Made by a program: the position numbers and the translations under genes. DNA of 64,000 bases from Paenibacillus turicensis (GTDB lineage: Bacteria > Bacillota > Bacilli > Paenibacillales > Paenibacillaceae): positions 62,001-126,000 of the forward strand of contig NZ_JAGGKG010000014.1 of assembly GCF_017873435.1 (NCBI RefSeq), read 5' to 3'. The notes under the pieces were generated by a model that did no database searches, was not told where the DNA came from, and saw nothing but the letters and a program-made list of their open reading frames with translations. Each line of letters starts with the position of its first letter. Position 1 is the stretch's first letter. Positions 42,004 to 50,742 of this stretch are shown one piece after another.

Positions 42004-44052
42004 CTATATTTCAAAATTAATGATACCATTTTCAGTTAACTCAAAGGGACCAGGTGTGACATCTGCATCAGGTCTCTTTGTGCCGAAAAAGTCGGAGTCA
42101 AAACGGTATGGAGTGCCGTCAGGCTTCTCATAATTCATATCAGCGTGATACGTTTTTCCAAGCAAATCAGTGGTGATCAGCATTGGAGAGCTTCCTTGAA
42201 GCAATTCAGGTGCATCGACCTGAATTTGCACCTTGCCTTGCGCAGGATCAATCTCCACTTTTATACCCTTTTGCGTACAAACCTTCGCATTGGGGTCATG
42301 ACTACTTGGAGTCGCATGGTTGAGGTATAAATTTCCATACATAGCCACTGGAAGAACTGCATTCCCGATAAAGAAATCCTTTGCAGCATCCCCAAGCTCG
42401 ATAAGCTCTTCTTTAGTATATTCCCACAATTGTTTATCTTTTATATTTGGATGCTTATTATAGCTGCCAAGTCCCACAGCATGCAGATAGCAAATAGAAT
42501 TATCCGGAACACCATCCATGACAGTTTTCCCGTCGTCATCCACTTCATCTCTTGGTTTTATCGGAAGATGTTCGAAAAAGGTGACTGGAATAGGTTCCTT
42601 ATTTGGCTCATTATCACTCCCACTATAATTATCATGATCACCCAAAAAGATATTGTTATAGTATCTATCATCCCCTCCCGTGATATTGGAGTAACCTGCC
42701 ATTGCTGTCTCATGAGGGAAGTGATATGGCGTAATCCGTGTAAGCTCAGAACAAACTATAAATCTACCAGCAAACAAATTATGAGCAAATGCGCCACCTT
42801 GTGCCATATTCCTAAAGTTCATAGGAGAGAGGAACAGGTTATGATCGACCATATACGGGCCATGGCAAACCTCAACGAAGAAGTCTTCGGACAGGTTGTC
42901 GAAAAATACATTGCGGCTGATGCGCGTGCCTTGTGCCTGCCAGTCAAGCCAAATCGCACGATAACAGCTATAAATTATATTTTCACTAATTTGAGTATCT
43001 AGGGAAGCATGCAGTTTAATTCCCGCTACTTCAGCACCATGTCTGAGTTTTTTGTGATGAATATTATAAATACGATTCTGATAAATATGGCTAAAGGCTG
43101 CTCCCATATGACCCACAATCCCTGCCTGTTCACAATCATGAATCACATTACCTCTAACGATGTGACTGCCGACGGTATCCTTATGCCAGCCAGAGCGTAA
43201 GGCGCGTAAAATGACCTCTTGCTCACGTTGAGTCCCACCTTTACTATGCTTTCCCGCAGACTTGATGTGACCTGTACCGATTTCAGTACCTAGGCTGATC
43301 CCCACACATTTGGATTCACTAATGATATTGTTTTCAATAATCCAACCCTTGCTCCAGTGAGGTCCAATTAAACCTTCCTGATAGTCAGTAGGCGGCGCCC
43401 ACTGAGGAGAGGCTTGAGTAAGTGTGAAGCCACTTACAGTGATATAGTTAAGTCCTGGTTTCTCAGGCCAAAAGCAATAAGGACGGACACTAATTTCTAC
43501 ATTTTCCTTACGAGGATCCCTTCCGCCAAAATTAGCCCAGATTTTTGTTGTCGTGGAGCCAACCTCAGCATACCATTTTAACAATGAATCTTTGGGATAT
43601 TTAGCTTCAGGCCAAACTTCTGGCTTGTGAACGCTTTCAACACTGTCACTTTCATACAATGATTTTCCATCCAAATAGACATCACCAAGATGAACTGGGA
43701 AGCGCCCATCAAACACCCAGTCTCCATGAAGCTCTATTTCAAAGGGATTACGCACAGAAAATATCGAATTAAGTACTTCTGTACTCCACACATTGTTTCC
43801 TTCAGCGTTCCAATTCGTAATTCGTTCAGCTCCTGTGATGACTACTTCTCCGTCTCCTGCGGATCGATATATGATTCTATGCTCTGCGGTTCCTCCATTA
43901 GCTGGGTTAACCCATTCCCTGTATACTCCGGCATGAACAATAACCGTGTCACCAGCCATGGCCTGAGCGGCAGCGCGTGATATTGTACGAAGGGGGTGGT
44001 CAGCAGTTCCTTTTTGTTGATCATTCCCATGTATGGATACATGATATTCCAT
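42004..44052 (-). CDS. GH120-type beta-xylosidase (right-handed beta-helix)
   Basis: About 682 residues. From MEYHVSIHGNDQQKGTADHP on it resembles the GH120 xylosidase XylC of Thermoanaerobacterium: AMAGDTVIVHAGVYREWV, WAPPTDYQEGLIGPHWSKGW, WLDWQAQGTR and GGDDRYYNNIFLG. The catalytic pair expected from XylC is present: Asp370 in LDWQAQG (nucleophile) and Glu394 in FVEVCHGPY (acid/base). No signal peptide, so it acts on imported xylo-oligosaccharides. The ATG at 44052 has AAGGAG 8 bases upstream. It stands alone, without xylan transport or xylose genes. Family assignment is from memory of XylC. Confidence 0.82.
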   Translation of the reverse strand: MEYHVSIHGNDQQKGTADHPLRTISRAAAQAMAGDTVIVHAGVYREWVNPANGGTAEHRIIYRSAGDGEVVITGAERITNWNAEGNNVWSTEVLNSIFSVRNPFEIELHGDWVFDGRFPVHLGDVYLDGKSLYESDSVESVHKPEVWPEAKYPKDSLLKWYAEVGSTTTKIWANFGGRDPRKENVEISVRPYCFWPEKPGLNYITVSGFTLTQASPQWAPPTDYQEGLIGPHWSKGWIIENNIISESKCVGISLGTEIGTGHIKSAGKHSKGGTQREQEVILRALRSGWHKDTVGSHIVRGNVIHDCEQAGIVGHMGAAFSHIYQNRIYNIHHKKLRHGAEVAGIKLHASLDTQISENIIYSCYRAIWLDWQAQGTRISRNVFFDNLSEDFFVEVCHGPYMVDHNLFLSPMNFRNMAQGGAFAHNLFAGRFIVCSELTRITPYHFPHETAMAGYSNITGGDDRYYNNIFLGDHDNYSGSDNEPNKEPIPVTFFEHLPIKPRDEVDDDGKTVMDGVPDNSICYLHAVGLGSYNKHPNIKDKQLWEYTKEELIELGDAAKDFFIGNAVLPVAMYGNLYLNHATPSSHDPNAKVCTQKGIKVEIDPAQGKVQIQVDAPELLQGSSPMLITTDLLGKTYHADMNYEKPDGTPYRFDSDFFGTKRPDADVTPGPFELTENGIINFEI

Positions 44053-44226
44053 AAAAACGCTCCTTCTTCCCACCTTAAAAAAGTTGTAACGTAGCAATTT
44101 CTTATAAGCTGAAGGCAGGTTAATTTTGAAATTATTGGTGTATGCAGTTATTATACTAGATATTAAAAATAATGGGAGAGATCAAAATATAGATGTTCCA
44201 TACAAAAGTTAGAACAAAATTATTAA

Positions 44227-45246
44227 TCAAACTGAAAAAGATGATTTGGCAATGGTACACGATAAAACCTTGTCTCCAAATGCTCTAATATCCTCCAAGT
44301 AGTTGTAACCTGGTGGATTTGGACCTACTTGATTATACATTCTAACGGCGACTAGCTGATACTTAGGGATAACCAAACAAGCACAGCCAGTGATTCCTAG
44401 TATTTGGTAGGAACCAGTTGGGATTGTGTTTCCTATTTGAGAAATAGCTCTAGGCTTGTCATGAATCCACCAAGCGAATCCATTTTTAGGCAATGTATCA
44501 TCAAGAAGTGCTGGACTTTGAATAGTGGTAGCTTGTTCTATGATCTCTTGTGGAACAATCTGTTGCCCATTATAGAGCCCACGGTTAAGGTGAAGGTAAC
44601 CCCAAAAAGCCAATTCCCGAGCACTTACAAAAAGATTGGCTTCCCCACCTTGGTCGTCAGCATACTCCTCATTTAGCCATATCAAATTTTTATCTCTATT
44701 TTTGCACCAACCTGTCTCAGCGAAATTACATGGTTTAAAAACATATTGTTGCATCACTTCTGAAAGGGGTGCTTCAAATAACTTTCGTATTAATCTGATA
44801 AGCATATTAATTCCTACATTGTTATAATTCCAACTCATTCCTGGTACGAGAAGTTTTTCATAATCATTTTTAAGCCCATGTGTATGTGTTAATAAATGTC
44901 TTATTGTAACCCCTTTTACTGCATCTAAGTTTAGATCATCTAGGTAATCTGAAATATAATCATCAATGCTTAAAAGCTTCCTTTGGTATAATGCCAAGCT
45001 GATAGCAAAACCAAGGTATGATTTTCTTACTGAGGCCACATTAAATCGAGTTGATGGTGTGACTGAGTGTATCTTTGAATTATTCTCATAAGAGCCAAGG
45101 TAGTTTTCATGAACAATACTGTCTTCATAAATGATGAATGTAGCAGCTGCGGAAGAGGAGATTTGGTCTTTTATTGTATTTACATGGTCAGTAAGGGGTA
45201 TATATTTATCGTTGTTGGTATTAACCCCCTGTTGCTGAATAAGCAT
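44227..45246 (-). CDS. serine hydrolase, class C beta-lactamase/esterase fold
   Basis: 339 residues. Active-site motifs: SVRK (Ser72 to Lys75, SxxK) and YNN (Tyr141, YxN), with IRHLLTHTHGLKND typical of the family. No signal peptide is present, so periplasmic drug hydrolysis is unlikely; an esterase or D-peptidase activity in the cytoplasm is more probable. GAGGTGAG precedes the ATG. It follows a methyltransferase gene on the same strand after 100 bases. Confidence 0.9.
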   Translation of the reverse strand: MLIQQQGVNTNNDKYIPLTDHVNTIKDQISSSAAATFIIYEDSIVHENYLGSYENNSKIHSVTPSTRFNVASVRKSYLGFAISLALYQRKLLSIDDYISDYLDDLNLDAVKGVTIRHLLTHTHGLKNDYEKLLVPGMSWNYNNVGINMLIRLIRKLFEAPLSEVMQQYVFKPCNFAETGWCKNRDKNLIWLNEEYADDQGGEANLFVSARELAFWGYLHLNRGLYNGQQIVPQEIIEQATTIQSPALLDDTLPKNGFAWWIHDKPRAISQIGNTIPTGSYQILGITGCACLVIPKYQLVAVRMYNQVGPNPPGYNYLEDIRAFGDKVLSCTIAKSSFSV

Positions 45247-45345
45247 AATCTGGTCTCACCTCTGCTTATTTAATTAAATGGTTATGGGATTTCTGAGATT
45301 AGTTACTTTCAATCAGATGAATTAAGACAGTCTTGGGCCTGATAT

Positions 45346-46101
45346 TCAGGCTTTATGACATTTGATAATCAAAGTAGCTGGTATAATTTTTGCTTTTGCA
45401 CCAGAATACCACTTACTTGGATTACTTGTATCATTGTCATCCACCTTTGAATTTTCAATTACCTTGTCAATAACAAATCCAGCATTTATAAGCTCGTTAA
45501 TAAAGGTGCTAACCTTTCTTTTATGCATAACGATCGGTGTGCCCCTCCAAGAATCGTGTTTTTCAAAACCCTCATTTACATAAGAACGACTAAACCTTAG
45601 TTGTTCATCCACGTACTCAACAACACTGTGTACAGGATGTTCCCAGCTAAAGACCAAAGTACCACCTAACTTTAGGCTTCTATGAATATTGCTTAACGTC
45701 TTTTTTAAATCTACCGTCCACCCGAGTGCATATATTGAAACGGCTATATCAAAGTAGCGATCTGGAAGACCTGGAATATCCTCCATCGGTGATTCAATAA
45801 AAGTGACAGGAGTACCTAGGCTTGAAACAACTTCTTTTGCAGTATTTATTTGTGAGCTGGATAAATCTACGCCCCATAACTCTCGTGCGCCTCGTTTAGC
45901 GAGATATTCTAAGGTATGCCCGCTACCACAACCTACTTCTAAAATCACTCTATCTTTGATTGGTCCAAGTAGATTTAATTCTTCCTCCGTTGGCGCATAT
46001 TCACCATAGCTAAGATTTTCAAACGAGCCTTCAAAAAATTGATCAGCGACTTTATCCCAGCCACTTTTGTTAATTTGTATCATTTCTTTTTGTTCTAACA
46101 C
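45346..46101 (-). CDS. class I SAM-dependent methyltransferase
   Basis: 251 residues, start GTG after GAGGTGA. Motif I VILEVGCGSGHTLEYLAKRG and the ELWGVDLSSSQI acidic loop mark the Rossmann fold; YFDIAVSIYALGW is the post-II region and GGTLVFSWEHPVH follows. A small-molecule methyltransferase of the UbiE/Methyltransf_11 type; substrate unknown. Confidence 0.9.
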   Translation of the reverse strand: MLEQKEMIQINKSGWDKVADQFFEGSFENLSYGEYAPTEEELNLLGPIKDRVILEVGCGSGHTLEYLAKRGARELWGVDLSSSQINTAKEVVSSLGTPVTFIESPMEDIPGLPDRYFDIAVSIYALGWTVDLKKTLSNIHRSLKLGGTLVFSWEHPVHSVVEYVDEQLRFSRSYVNEGFEKHDSWRGTPIVMHKRKVSTFINELINAGFVIDKVIENSKVDDNDTSNPSKWYSGAKAKIIPATLIIKCHKA

Positions 46102-46471
46102 GCGTAATCACCTCATTAATATTTTGCTTTATGATGTTTAGAGATTAATAGTAATGAATAATAATAATTGTACCGATGGATGGGAAAAGAAGGCAAATAC
46201 CAAAAACAAGCGTTCGTATTTTGATTAAATTAAGAGATCGCAGACGCGGAATGCTTTCATATTGTTTTCAAATATAAGCATGTTCTTTAATCTCAGTATC
46301 TCTTCAATATTCGTAATTTTAGGGTAAAATAGTATGCAAAGCGAAAATGATAAAATCATGCAAAGGGTGTTACCATTTCAAGAAATGGGTAGACTCGAAT
46401 TATATTTCACAGCGAGTTTAACTAGCAGAATGATGATTTTCACAATAATAAATGAAGGGGGACGTTTGTCC
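46102..46471. other. divergent intergenic region
   Basis: It separates the methyltransferase from the DUF2834 gene. An open frame extends from 46334 into the DUF2834 gene but lacks a ribosome site before 46455, so I treat it as leader. No clear promoter or hairpin. Confidence 0.4.
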
Positions 46472-46786
46472 TTGAAGTACTTTTATGGAATATTGTCTTT
46501 TTTGGGAGTTGTGTTGCCCTATTCGCAATTTATCCCTTGGGTTAAGGACAACGGACTTAATTTTCCTCTATTATTTGAAGCCATAACCAATACGCGTATC
46601 GGAGCTTTTGCATGGATGGATGTTTTAGTTACCGCGATTGTGCTGGTTGGATTCATTGTGGTAGAAGGCACTAGAAAGAAAATGAAATTTTTATGGATGC
46701 CTATTGTAGGTACATTAGTGGTAGGCCCTTCACTGGGCTTTCCTTTGTTTTTGTTCCTTCGACAATTACACTTAGAGAAAAAATGA
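46472..46786 (+). CDS. DUF2834 membrane protein
   Basis: 104 residues with three membrane segments (KYFYGILSFLGVVLPYSQF; WMDVLVTAIVLVGFIVVEG; WMPIVGTLVVGPSLGFPLFLFL). DUF2834 proteins are small membrane proteins of unknown role. The TTG at 46472 is preceded by AAGGGGG. A truncated copy with the same central sequence sits beside att-like site 2 at 30410. Confidence 0.8.
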   Translation: MKYFYGILSFLGVVLPYSQFIPWVKDNGLNFPLLFEAITNTRIGAFAWMDVLVTAIVLVGFIVVEGTRKKMKFLWMPIVGTLVVGPSLGFPLFLFLRQLHLEKK

Positions 46787-46843
46787 AAACAAGGCTCCAA
46801 GAGGGCATTTTTCTTATAACTTTTAGAGAGCAGGAAAGTCGTA

Positions 46844-48400
46844 ATGATAAATAACAACAAACAACGCTACCGCTTTAGTGAAGCGCCGATATGGAATATT
46901 CAGCGGAAGTATTATGAAGATGAGGGAACAAGGGCTTGGAATAATGATCAAGTGCCTCAATATATAACAAGTAATCCGATGATTGCTGCGTCCTATGCGG
47001 AAATGATATTTGGGTTTCTTCAAGATCGGGCGAACAAGGGAGATAGCTCTGAGCCGATTAACATTGTGGAGCTTGGTGCAGGGGCGGGGCGTCTTGCATT
47101 CCATGTATTACATGAGTTATGCCAGTTAAGAGATTACGCTGGAATTTCAATCCCTTCATTCCGTTATATTATGACGGATTTAGCGATGAACAATGTTGTA
47201 GCGTGGAGAAAGCATCCTGCTCTTCAATCTTTTATTTCCGAAGGAGTACTTGATTTTGCGCAATTTGATGCGGTTCATGATACGTCTCTGAATCTTGTTG
47301 TAGCAGGCATAACGATTAGTGAGGGCGATTTAAAGCAACCCTTAATCATCATTGCTAACTACTTTTTTGATAGCATTCCCCAAGAGTTAATTTATGTAGG
47401 TGACGGTCAAATTTATGAAGCGGATGTATTTGTTCAATATCCCGAGCACCATGCCTCACTTAAACCATCACAGTTATTAGATCAAATATCACTGAGTTAT
47501 GAGTATAGGAGAGCGCCTCAGTATGAGCAGGACACTTTTGCATATCGTGATGTTATAGCCGTTTATCAGGAGCAACTAGAAGATTCGCATATTTTGTTTC
47601 CTGTTGCTGGACTTACATGCTTGGAACGTTTGGATCGGTTATCTCAGGCAGGATTTGTATTAATAACGGCGGACAAGGGAGATCATCTGCTTGAAAACTG
47701 GAAATTTGCAGAGCCACCGGAGTTGATCCTGCATGGAAGTTTTTCTTTAACGGCAAATTATCATGCCATTCTGCATGTTTTTGAACAAAGAGGAGCCATG
47801 GCGTTATTTCCTCCACATCATTATAAAGATATAAATGTCGGTTGTATTTTAAATGTAAATATCCCGCAGGATTATTCCAATACAAGATTAGCTTATCGCA
47901 GAAGTATTATGCGCTTTGGTCCAGATGAGTTTTTCAGTTTGAAGATGGGGATAGATCGCAACCTAGATAATATGGGGCTACAACAAATTTTAAGCTTTTG
48001 GCGTCTGGGTGGCTATGATGCAGAATTTTTCATTCAAAGTACGAAGCGCATTTCTAGTCTGTTGCAGGATGCAAGCGATGGAGAAAAGCAGGATATTTTG
48101 AGCGGCATCCAGCTGATGTGGTCATCGTATTATGTCATGGAGCAGCGTTATGATTTGGCATTAGATGTCGGATTACTTCTATTTGAGTCAGAAATGTATC
48201 AGGAATCGAAGCAGTTTTTGGAAATTTCAATACAGCAAGAACAAGATGAGATCGTATCAACCGTATTTTATTGTCTGGCTATTTGTTGTTTCGAGTTAGA
48301 GCTAGAGGAAGAGGCACTAGTATACTTGCGGAAATTGTTAGCGGTTGAGCCTGATCATGAAGAGGCATTGGCTTTGCTAAGCAATTTTGAGTTGAATTAG
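46844..48400 (+). CDS. SAM-dependent methyltransferase with C-terminal TPR
   Basis: 518 residues. The N-terminal half holds a class I methyltransferase (NIVELGAGAGRLAFHVLHEL), with FRYIMTDLAMNNV as the acidic loop and IANYFFDSIPQEL, like the MidA/Methyltransf_28 group. The C-terminal part (about 420-515) is tetratricopeptide-like (YDLALDVGLLLFESEMYQESKQFLE; EEEALVYLRKLLAVEPDHEEALALL). Likely modifies a protein held by the TPR part; the substrate is not known. Confidence 0.8.
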   Translation: MINNNKQRYRFSEAPIWNIQRKYYEDEGTRAWNNDQVPQYITSNPMIAASYAEMIFGFLQDRANKGDSSEPINIVELGAGAGRLAFHVLHELCQLRDYAGISIPSFRYIMTDLAMNNVVAWRKHPALQSFISEGVLDFAQFDAVHDTSLNLVVAGITISEGDLKQPLIIIANYFFDSIPQELIYVGDGQIYEADVFVQYPEHHASLKPSQLLDQISLSYEYRRAPQYEQDTFAYRDVIAVYQEQLEDSHILFPVAGLTCLERLDRLSQAGFVLITADKGDHLLENWKFAEPPELILHGSFSLTANYHAILHVFEQRGAMALFPPHHYKDINVGCILNVNIPQDYSNTRLAYRRSIMRFGPDEFFSLKMGIDRNLDNMGLQQILSFWRLGGYDAEFFIQSTKRISSLLQDASDGEKQDILSGIQLMWSSYYVMEQRYDLALDVGLLLFESEMYQESKQFLEISIQQEQDEIVSTVFYCLAICCFELELEEEALVYLRKLLAVEPDHEEALALLSNFELN

Positions 48401-48450
48401 GGTGATAATTTATTCACATAGCTACGTGGATGCAAAGGCGGGGGCATATA

Positions 48451-49194
48451 TTGAAATATGGAAAAATAATCGGACTGGGGAGTACAGCTACTGTATATGA
48501 ATGGGGAGAAGGTACAGTGCTTAAGCTTTTCGTTAAGGGTTATCCTCGGAGTTCAATAGAAAGGGAGTTTAATAACGCTAAGGCAATCAATGATCAAAAT
48601 TTTGCAAAACCAAAGGTACATGAATTAATTCATTATGAAGAGCAATCAGGGATTATATATGACAAAGTGGAGGGGGAAACCCTGTTGGATTGGGTTTTGA
48701 GTACAGGTGACCTCCATACATGTGCAAAATATATGGCAAAGCTACATAAGACAATTGTTAATAACCGCGTTAGCAATATCCCTGATTATAAACAATTTTT
48801 AAAATCCAACCTATTAAATGCTACATCTGCTAATTTAACTGAACGAAATAGGGTTTTGGAAACCCTGGATAAATTGAAAGAGGGGGATACCCTTTGTCAT
48901 GGTGATTTTCATCCAGGTAATATATTGCTGTCAAACGGGCTGACAATGGTTATAGACTTCATGAATGTGTGCCAGGGTGACCCTTTATATGATGTTGCGC
49001 GGACTGTTTTTTTGGTAGAGTACACCCCAGTTCCACAAAATGCAGAGGATAGAGAGAAGCTTTTAAGATATAAAAAAACGCTGGCAGACTTATATCTTGT
49101 GGAAATGAATGTTACCCGAGAGATGATCCAAGACTACCTGGCTGTAATTGCTGTTGCTAGAGTGAGTGAATGTCCTGAAGAGTATATGCAATAG
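48451..49194 (+). CDS. aminoglycoside phosphotransferase-family kinase (first copy)
   Basis: About 247 residues. Motifs: YGKIIGLGSTATVYEW (nucleotide loop), LCHGDFHPGNILL (catalytic HGDxxxxN) and MVIDFMNV (metal-binding Asp). The APH fold phosphorylates small molecules, including antibiotics, but many members have other substrates. The TTG at 48451 is 6 bases after GCGGGGG. Terminator follows. Confidence 0.85.
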   Translation: MKYGKIIGLGSTATVYEWGEGTVLKLFVKGYPRSSIEREFNNAKAINDQNFAKPKVHELIHYEEQSGIIYDKVEGETLLDWVLSTGDLHTCAKYMAKLHKTIVNNRVSNIPDYKQFLKSNLLNATSANLTERNRVLETLDKLKEGDTLCHGDFHPGNILLSNGLTMVIDFMNVCQGDPLYDVARTVFLVEYTPVPQNAEDREKLLRYKKTLADLYLVEMNVTREMIQDYLAVIAVARVSECPEEYMQ

Positions 49195-49199
49195 TTATA

Positions 49200-49233
49200 A
49201 ATCCGCGACCATATCAGGTTGTGGATTTTTTGT
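49200..49233 (+). terminator. intrinsic terminator after the APH-like gene
   Basis: AATCCGCGAC pairs with GTTGTGGATT (one G-U and a mismatch), followed by T5. Confidence 0.75.
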
Positions 49234-49391
49234 TTTATATCCTTTGTCTATGTAGTTTTAGTTATTACTAAAAACTATGACTAGCCATGTGTTTTTCATA
49301 TAACGTGAACTGTACTTGATCATGCTATACTCATTAGACCAAAATCAGTAGATTAAAAATAAAAAGCTTAAAATTAGAAGGGGAAATTGTT

Positions 49392-50477
49392 ATGATACCA
49401 TTCCGTAATGATCATGTAGGTAGTTTTCTACGTCCTGCAAGCTTAAGTCAGGCGCGTGAACAATATAAATTAGGCAACATCACATATGAAGAATTAAGAG
49501 CTGTGGAAGATAAAGAGATTATTCGCATTGTTGAAAAGCAAAAGGAAAATGGCGTACCTGCGATTACTGACGGTGAATTCCGTAGAAGCTGGTGGCATTT
49601 TGATTTTCTAGGTGGCTTGGATGGTGTAGAGCTGTATGAGGAAATTGATGGACCTAAATTCCATAACATGCAGACGCGTAAGGGTGGAATTCGGGTAATT
49701 GGTAAAGTAGATTTCTCTACGCATCCCTTTGTTGAGCATTTTGAATTTTTGAAAAAGCATGCAGGCGATGCAGTGGCGAAACAGACGATCCCAAGTCCAA
49801 ATATGTTAGTTTATCGCTTGGAGCCTAACGCCAACATTTATAAGGATCGAGAGCAATTTCTTCAAGATACGATTGTGGCGTATCAAAAAGCAATCCAAGC
49901 CTTCTATGATGCGGGATGTCGCTATCTACAATTAGATGATACAGCATGGGCAGACTTATTCTCAGAAGCAGGTCACGATAAGCTACGTGCTAAAGGTTTT
50001 GAGCCGGCGGAAGCGCTAAAAACGATGCAGCGGATGATTAATGAAATCTTGGCTAATAAGCCAGCAGATCTAGTGGTAACTATGCATATTTGCCGTGGTA
50101 ACTACAAGTCTAACTATTTCTCTACAGGTGGTTATGATTACGCTTCTGAGGTTATATTTGGCGGCTTAGACGTAGATGGGTTATTTTTAGAGTTTGATGA
50201 TGAGCGTTCAGGTGGTTTTGAGCCATTAAAATATGTGAATCGCAAAGACTTGAAAATCGTGCTTGGCTTAATCACTTCTAAATCAGGTCAGCTAGAGGAT
50301 AAAGAGCAGATTAAAGCTCGAATTGCTGAAGCTGCAACCTATGTTCCACTGGATCAGCTTTGCTTGAGCCCACAATGTGGCTTTTCGTCTACAGAAGAAG
50401 GCAACATTTTAACGGAAGAAGAGCAATGGCGTAAGCTTCGGTTTGTTAAGGAAATTGCAGAAGAGGTGTGGAGATAG
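49392..50477 (+). CDS. MetE C-terminal-domain protein (YxjG/YxjH-like)
   Basis: 361 residues of the cobalamin-independent methionine synthase catalytic fold: FRNDHVGSFLRP, TDGEFRRSWWHFDFLGG, YLQLDDTAW, VTMHICRGNYKS (zinc-ligand His and Cys) and LSPQCGFSSTEEG (Cys). YxjG-type proteins lack the N-terminal half of MetE and work in methionine salvage or synthesis with other methyl donors. AAGGGG precedes the ATG. No S-box riboswitch is visible in the 190 bases upstream. Confidence 0.92.
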   Translation: MIPFRNDHVGSFLRPASLSQAREQYKLGNITYEELRAVEDKEIIRIVEKQKENGVPAITDGEFRRSWWHFDFLGGLDGVELYEEIDGPKFHNMQTRKGGIRVIGKVDFSTHPFVEHFEFLKKHAGDAVAKQTIPSPNMLVYRLEPNANIYKDREQFLQDTIVAYQKAIQAFYDAGCRYLQLDDTAWADLFSEAGHDKLRAKGFEPAEALKTMQRMINEILANKPADLVVTMHICRGNYKSNYFSTGGYDYASEVIFGGLDVDGLFLEFDDERSGGFEPLKYVNRKDLKIVLGLITSKSGQLEDKEQIKARIAEAATYVPLDQLCLSPQCGFSSTEEGNILTEEEQWRKLRFVKEIAEEVWR

Positions 50478-50501
50478 TAGATATTAATTAATATTAACAC
50501 T

Positions 50502-50700
50502 CAAAAATAAAATTAGGGGTTGTAAATTTAAAGGTAGGGCTACGTTGCAGGGAGTGGTTTTAACCGCTGTTAAAGCTTGATTTTTTTGAATGAAATATTT
50601 GACAGGCCAAAAATCAATCTTTAAAGGCGGACGCTATCGCTTCTCCACCATCCCCCTGCCCCTCCGCTTATTTTGTTTGCCTAACAATACTTAATTTCAA
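50502..50700 (+). repeat. dispersed palindromic intergenic repeat, copy 2
   Basis: On the plus strand it matches the reverse complement of 3882-4111: AAATTAGGGG, GCTACGTTGCAG, TGATTTTTTTGAAT, then AAAGGCGGACG, CTTCTCCACCATCC and a terminal TTAATTTC. Internal pairing (CTTGATTTTT/AAAAATCAA) gives a hairpin. It fills the gap before the aldehyde dehydrogenase gene. Confidence 0.7.
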
Positions 50701-50742
50701 GATTGAGCAATTTAATATATCTAAATATCGGAGGGATTTTAA

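Noticed and set aside
42430-43002. 190-codon plus-strand frame inside the glycosidase gene
   Set aside because: It is antisense to a well-supported GH120 gene, has unnatural composition and no ribosome site.
46334-46471. N-terminal extension of the DUF2834 protein from an ATG at 46334
   Set aside because: No ribosome site before that ATG; AAGGGGG precedes the TTG at 46472, which begins the first membrane segment.
49195-49391. SAM (S-box) riboswitch before the MetE-like gene
   Set aside because: The expected helices and terminator-antiterminator pair are not present; only the terminator of the previous gene is seen.
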